Source of the DNA: Candidatus Moranbacteria bacterium UBA1302
GTDB taxonomy: Bacteria > Patescibacteriota > Minisyncoccia > Moranbacterales > UBA1568
Length of the DNA: 8,608 nt
Direction: 5' to 3'
Assembly: GCA_002307715.1 (NCBI GenBank)
Contig: DBUA01000034.1
Coordinates: 1 to 8,608, forward strand
Part shown: piece by piece, positions 1-5,841 of the stretch
Numbering within the stretch: position 1 is the stretch's first letter
Layout of the letters: each line of letters starts with the position of its first letter
Notes under the pieces: model-generated
Databases searched by the model: none
What the model saw: the letters and a program-made list of their open reading frames with translations, nothing else
Told to the model about the DNA's origin: nothing
Program-made: the position numbers and the translations under genes

Positions 1-12
1 AACCCCCACAGG

Positions 13-84
13 GGTGACTACAGGGAATCGAACCCTGATTCATGGTACCACAAACCATTGTCCTACCATTGAACGATAGTCACC
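13..84 (-). tRNA. tRNA-His (anticodon GTG)
   Basis: Reading the minus strand, the seven-base acceptor arm GTGACTA pairs with TAGTCAC. It is preceded by an extra G (position 84) that faces C73 (position 13), the G-1:C73 pair that identifies histidine tRNA. The anticodon arm is ATGGT/ACCAT around loop TTGTGGT, giving anticodon GTG. The T arm is CAGGG/CCCTG with TTCGATT. CCA is not encoded; CCT follows. Two further G:C pairs could extend the acceptor stem to 11-86. It is the last gene of a three-tRNA minus-strand cluster. Downstream, CCCC-TGT-GGGG could begin a terminator, but the window ends there. Confidence 0.95.
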
Positions 85-116
85 CCTCTGGAGGCTTTTT
101 CACTTTTTTTCTTCTG

Positions 117-188
117 TGCCCTCGGCAGGAATCGAACCTACATCAAGGGCTTAGAAGACCCCTGCTCTATCCATTGAGCTACGAGGGC
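117..188 (-). tRNA. tRNA-Arg (anticodon TCT)
   Basis: On the minus strand the acceptor arm GCCCTCG pairs with CGAGGGC, with discriminator A at 117. The D arm is GCTC/GAGC. The anticodon arm GGGGT/GCCCT holds loop CTTCTAA with anticodon TCT, which reads AGA and AGG. The T loop is TTCGATT. No CCA is encoded. It lies only 6 bases after tRNA-Lys and 32 bases before tRNA-His, so the three are probably cut from one transcript. Confidence 0.95.
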
Positions 189-194
189 GCTTTG

Positions 195-267
195 TGGGTG
201 TAGTAGGGCTCGAACCTACGACCGTTGGCTTAAGAGGCCACTGCTCTACCAGCTGAGCTATACACCC
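195..267 (-). tRNA. tRNA-Lys (anticodon CTT)
   Basis: On the minus strand the acceptor arm GGGTGTA pairs with TACACCC, with discriminator A at 195. The D arm GCTC/GAGC contains the usual GG. The anticodon loop is CTCTTAA with anticodon CTT, closed by a GTGGC/GCCAA arm whose outermost pair is a G-A mismatch. The T arm is GTAGG/CCTAC with TTCGAGC. No CCA is encoded. It is the first gene of the cluster, about 45 bases after the predicted transcription start. Confidence 0.95.
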
Positions 268-319
268 ATATTTTATTCTGTATGAAACAGAAAAAAATGC
301 TTTTTCAAGCGATATATCA

Positions 320-348
320 ATGATATCAGAATGGAATAGGCTCGTCAA
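320..348 (-). promoter_or_regulatory. Promoter of the tRNA Lys-Arg-His cluster
   Basis: On the minus strand a -35 box TTGACG (343-348) is separated by exactly 17 bases from a -10 box TATCAT (320-325). The -10 box is preceded by TGA, an extended -10 element. Transcription would start near 313 and reach tRNA-Lys after a leader of about 45 bases. That leader contains two small hairpins: GCTT/AAGC around GAAA (followed by seven T), and TTCTGT/ACAGAA at 277-293. It sits back to back with the promoter at 358-386. Confidence 0.75.
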
Positions 349-357
349 TACTCGCGA

Positions 358-386
358 TTGACCAAGCGCTATTTTTCTGATATCCT
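358..386 (+). promoter_or_regulatory. Promoter of tRNA-Arg(TCG)
   Basis: TTGACC (358-363), a 17-base spacer and TATCCT (381-386), with TGA directly before the -10 box, form a housekeeping sigma-70-type promoter with an extended -10 element. The predicted start at about 393 lies some 5 bases before the mature tRNA end at 398. Its -35 box is only 9 bases from that of the opposing promoter. Confidence 0.75.
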
Positions 387-397
387 TAAAAAGCACC

Positions 398-471
398 GCG
401 CTCGTAGCTCAGTGGATTAGAGCATCTGGCTTCGAACCAGAGGGTCGGGGGTTCGATCCCCTCCGAGCGCA
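398..471 (+). tRNA. tRNA-Arg (anticodon TCG)
   Basis: The acceptor arm GCGCTCG (398-404) pairs with CGAGCGC (464-470), with discriminator A471. The D arm is GCTC/GAGC. The anticodon arm TCTGG/CCAGA encloses CTTCGAA, giving anticodon TCG, which reads CGA and possibly other CGN codons. The T arm is GGGGG/CCCCT around TTCGATC. CCA is not encoded; the next bases are CTA. It is the only plus-strand gene in the window and is followed 42 bases later by a terminator. Confidence 0.95.
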
Positions 472-513
472 CTATAAATGAACCTCTTTCCTACCAAATA
501 AGTCCCGTCTCTC

Positions 514-535
514 AAAAAGCCTGATCAGGCTTTTT
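514..535. terminator. Bidirectional terminator between tRNA-Arg and the M23 gene
   Basis: A perfect inverted repeat, with arms AAAAAGCCT (514-522) and AGGCTTTTT (527-535) around GATC. On the plus strand it ends in six T then CTTTT, on the minus strand in five T. It would end plus-strand transcription of tRNA-Arg(TCG) and minus-strand transcription of the long operon. The M23 stop codon (525-527) lies inside it. Confidence 0.85.
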
Positions 536-1067
536 TCTTTTCACTTCCATCATATTCACGAATGAATTCACTCGGACATCGCCACCATTCGGGCCGTGTC
601 CGCTTATCTCCTTCTTTCCAATACCCTGGAAGAACTTCCCCCTTCCATGGCCCTATATAGATCGCAAAATGCAAATGAGCCGGCCAAAAACCATTCTCAG
701 GAACATATGCCTCACCGACGAAACCTATCGGCTCCCCACAAACGACCGCGTCACCGATATTCTTGAAGCACTTCCCTAAATGCGCATACAGCGAATAGAA
801 AACCTTCTTCAGCCGAGGGTGCCGATGACGGATTATAATGATATGTCCCCAATTGCCCTTTTCCGCGGTTCCTTCATGCAAGGCAGCATACACGACAGTA
901 CCATCACCAATCGCATAGACATCCGTGCCAGCTGGAAGATTACAATCCTCACCAAGATGCACGCCCCAGAAGATACCCTGATGTTCCGCGCGCTTACCGA
1001 AAACGATACCATCCGGAACGTACGATTCTACAGGAAATCGCAATCTCTTCGCTGATACCTCGGCCAT
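525..1067 (-). CDS. M23-family (LytM-like) peptidoglycan metallopeptidase
   Basis: Zinc-dependent endopeptidase of the LytM/lysostaphin fold, whose family cleaves peptide bridges of peptidoglycan. Numbered from the TTG at 1100, the motifs are complete: HLGED (H48, D52) and HLH (H142-H144). These provide the zinc ligands H48, D52 and H144 and the catalytic H142; YAHL supplies the second catalytic H107. The core spans about residues 40-150. The chosen ATG at 1067 gives 180 residues. The TTG at 1100 gives 191 and has AGGA eight bases upstream, so it remains possible. Neither form has a signal peptide or membrane span, which is odd for a wall enzyme: it may leave by another route, act after lysis, or have a different substrate. 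It is the last gene of the operon, beginning 27-60 bases after the permease and ending in the terminator. Confidence 0.88.
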   Translation of the reverse strand: MAEVSAKRLRFPVESYVPDGIVFGKRAEHQGIFWGVHLGEDCNLPAGTDVYAIGDGTVVYAALHEGTAEKGNWGHIIIIRHRHPRLKKVFYSLYAHLGKCFKNIGDAVVCGEPIGFVGEAYVPENGFWPAHLHFAIYIGPWKGEVLPGYWKEGDKRTRPEWWRCPSEFIREYDGSEKKKA

Positions 1068-1127
1068 AATGAGAAAACTTGTTTCAATATGGGATACCAA
1101 GAAAGATATCCTGTTTTCTGAGAAACG

Positions 1128-2354
1128 CTATTCGTATCTGAGCGCTTCGATAGGACTCAATTTAGCGGCTCGATATGCCGGATAATATCCGAATACGATA
1201 CCGATAGCTGCTGAAACACTGAAAGCGAGCAAAACGGAATTCAGAGAGACTGAAGCAGTCACACCATAGGCATTCGCGATATACGAAATGATCCAACCTA
1301 ACGCCACGCCTGTCGCTCCTCCGACGAATGTCAATGTTACCGCTTCAAAAAGAAACTGCTTTCGTATATCCTGTCCTTCAGCGCCGATAGCTTTCCGCAA
1401 CCCGATCTCGCGAGTGCGTTCCGTCACAGTCGTTAACATCATATTCATGATGCCGATCCCTCCGACGACAAGCGATATACCGGCAACCGCCGCCAAAAGC
1501 GCTGTAAACGTACTCGTTACCGATGAAGCAGTCGAGACAATATCCGCCTGATTCATAATGGAAAAATCCGCATCATCGGCATTAGCGATATCATGGAGCG
1601 ATAAAAGCGCAGTCGTAACTGCCGCAGATGCAGCATCCATATCAGCTCCGCTCTTGACTTGTATGTTGATCATCGAGACATATTTACTGCCCGTGAAAAA
1701 CTGCTGAGCCGTCGAAAGCGGTATATATATGACATCATCCGAACTCCCCATGCCTGTACCGCCTTTCGCAACAGTTACACCGATAATCGTGAATTCCGTC
1801 CCAGCAATACGTATCTTCTTTCCGACCGTACCAGTCGCATTCTCACCAAAAAGAGCCTCTTCGACATCCGGACCGATGACCGCTACCTTCGAAAGATTCT
1901 TATTCTGCGCCGCAGAAATAAAATTCCCAGATGATACGGAAACATTCCGAACAGTAGCATATACTTCCGTCACACCGGTTATGCTCGTATTGGTATTCTG
2001 ACCATCTGCAATCACTTGTTTGCCATTCGATGAAACCTGCGGCGCGACCGATTCGATTGCTGAAACCATAGAAGGAAGTTTTTCCGCATCATCAAGCGTC
2101 AGCGTTTCAGCGGATCCACGCGCACCCATGACAGGCGATCCAGGATCGCGCTCTGCACCTGGACGAACCATCAGCAAGTTTGAGCCGATAGACTGGATAC
2201 TTTCCTCAATAGAAGACTGCGCTCCACGTCCGATTGCTACCATAACGATAACTGATGCAATACCGATAACAATACCAAGCATTGTCAGTCCAGACCGTGA
2301 CTTATTGACAGTGACTGATGTATATATTTCCTGTGTCAGATCGGAAGTAAGCAT
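1128..2354 (-). CDS. MacB/FtsX-type ABC transporter permease
   Basis: Membrane subunit of a tripartite-like exporter; the family uses ATP to drive efflux or lipoprotein/peptide handling outside the membrane instead of moving substrate through a classical channel. Numbered from the ATG at 2354 (408 residues): first span about 21-43 after NKSRSGLTMLGIVIG; large extracytoplasmic MacB-type domain about 44-280; then spans at about 283-308, 338-362 and 372-392. The FtsX-domain signature TERTREIGLRKAIGA lies at 311-325 and the typical ending AYRAAKLSPIEALRYE at 393-408. A GTG at 2408 would add 18 residues and overlap the ATPase gene by 44 bases. I prefer 2354 because the family usually begins shortly before the NKxRSxLTxLGI motif. 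It lies 10 bases after the ATPase stop, so the two are surely one unit. Confidence 0.95.
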   Translation of the reverse strand: MLTSDLTQEIYTSVTVNKSRSGLTMLGIVIGIASVIVMVAIGRGAQSSIEESIQSIGSNLLMVRPGAERDPGSPVMGARGSAETLTLDDAEKLPSMVSAIESVAPQVSSNGKQVIADGQNTNTSITGVTEVYATVRNVSVSSGNFISAAQNKNLSKVAVIGPDVEEALFGENATGTVGKKIRIAGTEFTIIGVTVAKGGTGMGSSDDVIYIPLSTAQQFFTGSKYVSMINIQVKSGADMDAASAAVTTALLSLHDIANADDADFSIMNQADIVSTASSVTSTFTALLAAVAGISLVVGGIGIMNMMLTTVTERTREIGLRKAIGAEGQDIRKQFLFEAVTLTFVGGATGVALGWIISYIANAYGVTASVSLNSVLLAFSVSAAIGIVFGYYPAYRAAKLSPIEALRYE

Positions 2355-2364
2355 AAGTGGAAGA

Positions 2365-3054
2365 TTATGGTTTGACGTTCTTCGTATCTGAAATAAGCTC
2401 TCCGTCACGGATTAACAATGTTCGATCAGCATGTTCAGCAACATCTGGCTCATGAGTAATCAACACGATGGTATGCCCATGCTCACGATTAAGCCGTTCA
2501 AATGTCTCAAGCACAAGATCGCCTGTCTTCGTATCAAGATTTCCCGTCGGCTCATCAGCCAGAATCAGCGATGGATTATTGACGAGCGCTCTCGCTATGG
2601 CGACACGTTGCATCTGGCCGCCGGAAAGTTGATTTGAATGATGTTCCCATCGTTTTTCATCGAGATTGACGGCCCTCAATGAGGCCTCAACACGCTCCAA
2701 GCGGTCTGCAACCGGAATTTCCTGATAAATAAGCGGTAACATAACATTCCGAATAACCGTTGTTCTTGGCAACAGATTGAATGCCTGGAATACGAAACCG
2801 ATCTTATCACGCCGGATATGTGCCAATTCATCTTCAGAGAAACTTGAGATATCCTTACCATCAAGGAGATATTTCCCGCTCGTAGCAGTATCAAGTGCGC
2901 CTAAGATATGCATGAGTGTCGATTTTCCAGAACCGGACGGTCCCATAATCGAAACGAACTCACCATCTTGAATATCGAATGATATACCCTTCAACACTTC
3001 TGTCGAATTACCATCATTCACATACGTTTTCCTGATATCTTTACATTGAATCAT
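2365..3054 (-). CDS. ABC transporter ATP-binding protein (MacB/LolD type)
   Basis: Cytoplasmic ATPase that powers the permease encoded next to it. All nucleotide-binding motifs are intact: Walker A GPSGSGKST (residues 38-46), Q-loop Q90 in FVFQAFNLLPR, signature LSGGQ (143-147), Walker B ILADEP (164-169) with catalytic E168, D-loop GNLD (171-174), and H-loop H201. The FQAFNLLPRTTVIRNVMLPLIY segment is typical of the MacB/LolD/YknY branch. Length is 229 residues, normal for the family. The ATG at 3054 is preceded by CAGGCAGG, with the last AGG six bases before the start, one of the few starts here with any Shine-Dalgarno resemblance. The gap to the membrane fusion protein is 23 bases. Confidence 0.97.
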   Translation of the reverse strand: MIQCKDIRKTYVNDGNSTEVLKGISFDIQDGEFVSIMGPSGSGKSTLMHILGALDTATSGKYLLDGKDISSFSEDELAHIRRDKIGFVFQAFNLLPRTTVIRNVMLPLIYQEIPVADRLERVEASLRAVNLDEKRWEHHSNQLSGGQMQRVAIARALVNNPSLILADEPTGNLDTKTGDLVLETFERLNREHGHTIVLITHEPDVAEHADRTLLIRDGELISDTKNVKP

Positions 3055-3077
3055 AGGGAGCCTGCCTGATCTGATAA

Positions 3078-4175
3078 TTAATTGCGTCTGCCAGGTCCGC
3101 TAAAGAGCGATTTAAAAATACTTGAAGAACTTGATGAAGAAGCTGTTTCCGAAGAACTCACTTCCGTTTCAATGAGTACATCATCGCCTTCCGATAAACC
3201 ACTCACTACTTCGGTATTGACATCATCCGTAATACCAGTCTTGATTTCTTTAGTCCCCTGTGACGTCTCCACTGTCGTTTTCCCATCTGTCGTTGTAATA
3301 GCCGTATTCGGTACTAAGACAACATTATTCCGCTCTGAAACTGTAATATCAGCACTCACGCTCATACCTGGTTTTAACTGATCATCTTGAGTATCCAACT
3401 CAATTTCAGCATCATACGAAACGACTCCTGAGGAAACCGTACCAATCGTATCAATGCGCGATATCGTTCCAGAAAGCGTCACATCAGGTAAGGCATCAAA
3501 CGTCAACACTGCCTTATCGCCTTCAACGACTTTCGCAGCATCCACTTCATTCAACGTGACTGTCGCATGCATCTTTTTCGTGATAACCGAAGCTAAAACT
3601 GTCGTATTAGACACGGAATCACCTGCTTCAACCGCAAGGCTTGTAATAATACCATCAAATGGCGCCTTAATATAATAATCCTGAAGCTTCTCTTGTGTCT
3701 TCTCCAAAGCTATCTGTTGTTCTTGCACATCCACTTCCTGAGTCTGGCGTTGCCAACGATCCTCCTTTGTCAGATTCTCATACAAATCCTCCACCTGTTT
3801 CTGCTTTATTTGTGAACTCCGCAATGCTAACTTAGCGTTTTCGATATCACGCAACGCATCCTGAGTATCAAGCACGGCGATAACTTGATCCTTTTTAACT
3901 TCCTGATTGTTCTTAACGAAAACTTCATTGACAGCGATAGCATCCCCGGCGACAACCGACACCAAATCAACTTGAGAAATCGCCTCCATCTGTCCGCTAC
4001 CGGATACACTGACACTCAAATCCCCACGTTCAACTTCTTGAGGCTGCATAACAGTCGTGGTCGTCTGAGAAGAAGATGATTTATTATAATAATAAAAACC
4101 ACATGCTGAGACGAGAACAATCGTCACAATCGCTTTCCAATGATTCTTCATAACAAGTAAGATATCTTTTATCAT
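3078..4175 (-). CDS. Periplasmic adaptor / membrane fusion protein (HlyD/MacA/YknX type)
   Basis: Membrane-anchored extracytoplasmic adaptor that joins the MacB-type exporter. There is an N-terminal hydrophobic segment at about 14-30. The biotinyl-lipoyl-like domain is split (about 66-103 and 167-200, with the hallmark IKAPFDGIITSLAVEAGDSV). Between the halves lies a modest coiled-coil hairpin (about 105-166), rich in Gln, Lys and Glu. Then come a beta-barrel (about 202-283, with LKPGMSVSADI) and a membrane-proximal domain (about 284-338). The hairpin is short compared with adaptors that reach a TolC channel, and no TolC-like gene is nearby. The tail (340-352) is almost all serine. LVSAC at 21-25 resembles a lipobox, so C25 may be lipidated instead of the segment staying as a membrane span. 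The ATG at 4175 lies 9 bases after the upstream stop; ATG at 4151 is an alternative start. Confidence 0.94.
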   Translation of the reverse strand: MIKDILLVMKNHWKAIVTIVLVSACGFYYYNKSSSSQTTTTVMQPQEVERGDLSVSVSGSGQMEAISQVDLVSVVAGDAIAVNEVFVKNNQEVKKDQVIAVLDTQDALRDIENAKLALRSSQIKQKQVEDLYENLTKEDRWQRQTQEVDVQEQQIALEKTQEKLQDYYIKAPFDGIITSLAVEAGDSVSNTTVLASVITKKMHATVTLNEVDAAKVVEGDKAVLTFDALPDVTLSGTISRIDTIGTVSSGVVSYDAEIELDTQDDQLKPGMSVSADITVSERNNVVLVPNTAITTTDGKTTVETSQGTKEIKTGITDDVNTEVVSGLSEGDDVLIETEVSSSETASSSSSSSIFKSLFSGPGRRN

Positions 4176-4184
4176 AAAAGAAGA

Positions 4185-4748
4185 TTAACGCTCTGATTGA
4201 TTATTATCGTCTACTACACTCGTCACACTATCACCAACCGATGGTTCTGGCAAAATGCGCACAAATCGTGCTGACACCTTCCCAATTTCCTCGTCTGGTT
4301 CACCAATAATAGCGACATGATTCCCAATAGCTATATCTGATACAGATGCTGTCTCACGGCCATTTTTTACTATGACATTGTCCCCTACCGAAACCGTATT
4401 CTCATTTCCGAAAACATCTTCCACTATAATCGACCCATCCGCAGTCGAAATAACTTCACCTACCAAGCCGTGCCCATTGCGGAAATCTCGGGAGTCAGCA
4501 TCGGCAAATGGCATCATCGAACGCTTTCCTCCATCCATCATACCATCTTCGCCTTGTTGTCTTCCAGACATCGGCACTCCAGTACCGAAATTCCGTTCAT
4601 AATTCTCACCGAACGCATACGAAAATTTCGCTTTGCGGATTCCGACCGTAAGGCCTGCCGAAAAACTCAACAACGCCACAAGCGCCACACCAACAATGAC
4701 AACCGCTACGCGAAAAGTTCTGGACTGTGAAAGATTCGATATATTCAT
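4185..4748 (-). CDS. Single-span membrane protein with extracytoplasmic DUF5666-like domain
   Basis: 187 residues. A hydrophobic helix at about 14-36 after a short basic N-terminus suggests a membrane anchor with the rest outside the cell membrane. A flexible, Gly-, Met- and Asp-rich linker (about 45-92) leads to a small beta domain (about 93-166). Its pattern, GEVISTADGSIIVED, then VGDNVIVKNG, then DIAIGNHVAIIGEP, matches the repeated beta-strand layout of DUF5666 (OB-like) domains as I know them; the family assignment is from memory. No catalytic residues are visible. Its place 9 bases before the membrane fusion gene suggests an accessory or regulatory subunit of the exporter, but this is inference. 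Function unknown. Confidence 0.85.
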   Translation of the reverse strand: MNISNLSQSRTFRVAVVIVGVALVALLSFSAGLTVGIRKAKFSYAFGENYERNFGTGVPMSGRQQGEDGMMDGGKRSMMPFADADSRDFRNGHGLVGEVISTADGSIIVEDVFGNENTVSVGDNVIVKNGRETASVSDIAIGNHVAIIGEPDEEIGKVSARFVRILPEPSVGDSVTSVVDDNNQSER

Positions 4749-4795
4749 AAAGATTTACAACGGCTTAAGGGTATTGAAAATATATTACAATCCAG

Positions 4796-5230
4796 TCATG
4801 CGGTTACAGATGTGCCATTCCCGATCCGGTAGCGGCCATATCGATCAGCATCTTGCTGAAATCTCGAATATGTCCCAAGAGATATCAAAAACAAGAAAAC
4901 CGGCAACACAAATGCTATGGCTGCACCGACCGGGAAAGTTTCAAGCAGCGAATACGCCACACTACTCCAATATCCTGTCAAAACGCTAGTATCCGATAAT
5001 ACGAGAGAAGTAAGACTCCAGAAATCGGATTGGATAAATTCGCTTCCATACCCGAAACTAGCGATGGAAGCGATCGCAACTGAGAATAACATACCTGTAT
5101 AAGCCGCTCGACGCTCTAATTTGACTCTTTTTTCTAATTCTGTGGCAATAGCCGCCAAAATACGGCCTTTTAAACCATAAGAGGCTTCTTGACTAGGAAT
5201 CTGATGAAAGAGAGTGCGAAGTGTATCCAT
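4796..5230 (-). CDS. Small two-span membrane protein, candidate anti-sigma factor
   Basis: 144 residues, beginning 23 bases after the ECF sigma stop codon. The N-terminal 43 residues are soluble, helical-looking and basic near the membrane (LEKRVKLERR, 32-41). Spans lie at about 44-62 and 101-120, joined by an outside segment of about 38 residues rich in Ser, Thr and Trp/Tyr. A basic, aromatic tail (SRFQQDADRYGRYR, 122-135) stays in the cytoplasm. Genes directly downstream of ECF sigma factors usually encode their membrane-bound inhibitors, hence the proposal. It has no cysteine at all and therefore lacks the HxxxCxxC zinc anti-sigma motif. The similarity to known anti-sigma proteins is positional only. 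The alternative is an unrelated membrane protein. Confidence 0.8.
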   Translation of the reverse strand: MDTLRTLFHQIPSQEASYGLKGRILAAIATELEKRVKLERRAAYTGMLFSVAIASIASFGYGSEFIQSDFWSLTSLVLSDTSVLTGYWSSVAYSLLETFPVGAAIAFVLPVFLFLISLGTYSRFQQDADRYGRYRIGNGTSVTA

Positions 5231-5253
5231 AAAATGCTTTATTGATGCTTATA

Positions 5254-5826
5254 CTACGATACTGTAAGATTTTTCGGCGCCATAATGTTCCGTAACTTCC
5301 GAAGGGCTCTATTATGCCTACTTTTCACAGTATTATACGGCTCTCCAAGCACTTCGGCTATTTCTTGAAGCGACAAATCTTCTTTATACGCCAATACGAG
5401 GATATTTTTCGATCCTTCCGGAAGGAGATCAAGCGCCTTATCAAGTTCCTCTATTGATTCATTTTGTATAAACTCTTCGTCAGGTTTCTCTCGAATATCG
5501 CTCACATCTTCAAAAATGCTCCCACCATCTCCATCATCAAATGCCGAAAATGGAATAGCCTTCTTTTTTTTGAAATAATCAAGAGCGGTACGCTTAGCAA
5601 TCGTAAAAATCCAAGTCTTAAAACTCTTATCCAAATCAAATCCTGAAAGATGCTTCCAAGCTTTGATACATGTTTCTTGGACAATATCATCAGTCATCTC
5701 GCGATCACGAGCCATCTGGAAGACAAAACCATACATCGGTGAAAGATACCGATCAAGCAACAAAGAGAATGCCTGAACATCTCCTTGAAAATGAGCTTCT
5801 ATCAATTCCTTATCATCCATGGACAT
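5254..5826 (-). CDS. ECF-type RNA polymerase sigma factor (sigma-70 family)
   Basis: Group 4 sigma factor that would direct RNA polymerase to a specific promoter set. It has only regions 2 and 4, as expected for ECF proteins. Region 2 is about 18-88, with MTDDIVQETCIKAWKHL (44-60, core-binding helix) and FKTWIFTIAKRTALDYFKKK (69-88, -10 recognition). An acidic linker runs from about 96 to 125. Region 4 is about 128-180, with the helix-turn-helix LSLQEIAEVLGEPYNTVKSR (151-170) followed by HNRALRKLR. Length 190 residues is typical. The start could be either Met1 (5826) or Met3 (5820). The gap to the SIMPL gene is 15 bases. It is probably controlled by the next gene's membrane protein and may activate its own operon. 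Confidence 0.95.
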   Translation of the reverse strand: MSMDDKELIEAHFQGDVQAFSLLLDRYLSPMYGFVFQMARDREMTDDIVQETCIKAWKHLSGFDLDKSFKTWIFTIAKRTALDYFKKKKAIPFSAFDDGDGGSIFEDVSDIREKPDEEFIQNESIEELDKALDLLPEGSKNILVLAYKEDLSLQEIAEVLGEPYNTVKSRHNRALRKLRNIMAPKNLTVS

Positions 5827-5841
5827 GCCGTAAATATCTGC

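Noticed and set aside
271..312. GCTT-GAAA-AAGC hairpin followed by seven T in the leader before tRNA-Lys, looking like a terminator
   Set aside because: The stem is only four pairs and lies between the promoter and tRNAs that must be transcribed. It is at most an attenuator or processing element.
151..396. An 81-codon minus-strand open frame over the tRNA region
   Set aside because: It runs through two tRNA genes and the divergent promoters; chance frame.
2020..2391. A 123-codon plus-strand open frame opposite the permease gene
   Set aside because: It lies antisense to a well-supported MacB-type permease, is Ser/Ile/Pro-rich as expected from a complement frame, and has no start signals. Other opposite-strand frames (for example 7074-7523 and 4633-4989) were dropped for the same reason.
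4749..4795. An AT-rich 47-base gap before the DUF5666-like gene with a TAATAT box
   Set aside because: No -35 partner is visible and the gap is short. Read-through from the sigma/anti-sigma genes is simpler, though an internal promoter cannot be excluded.
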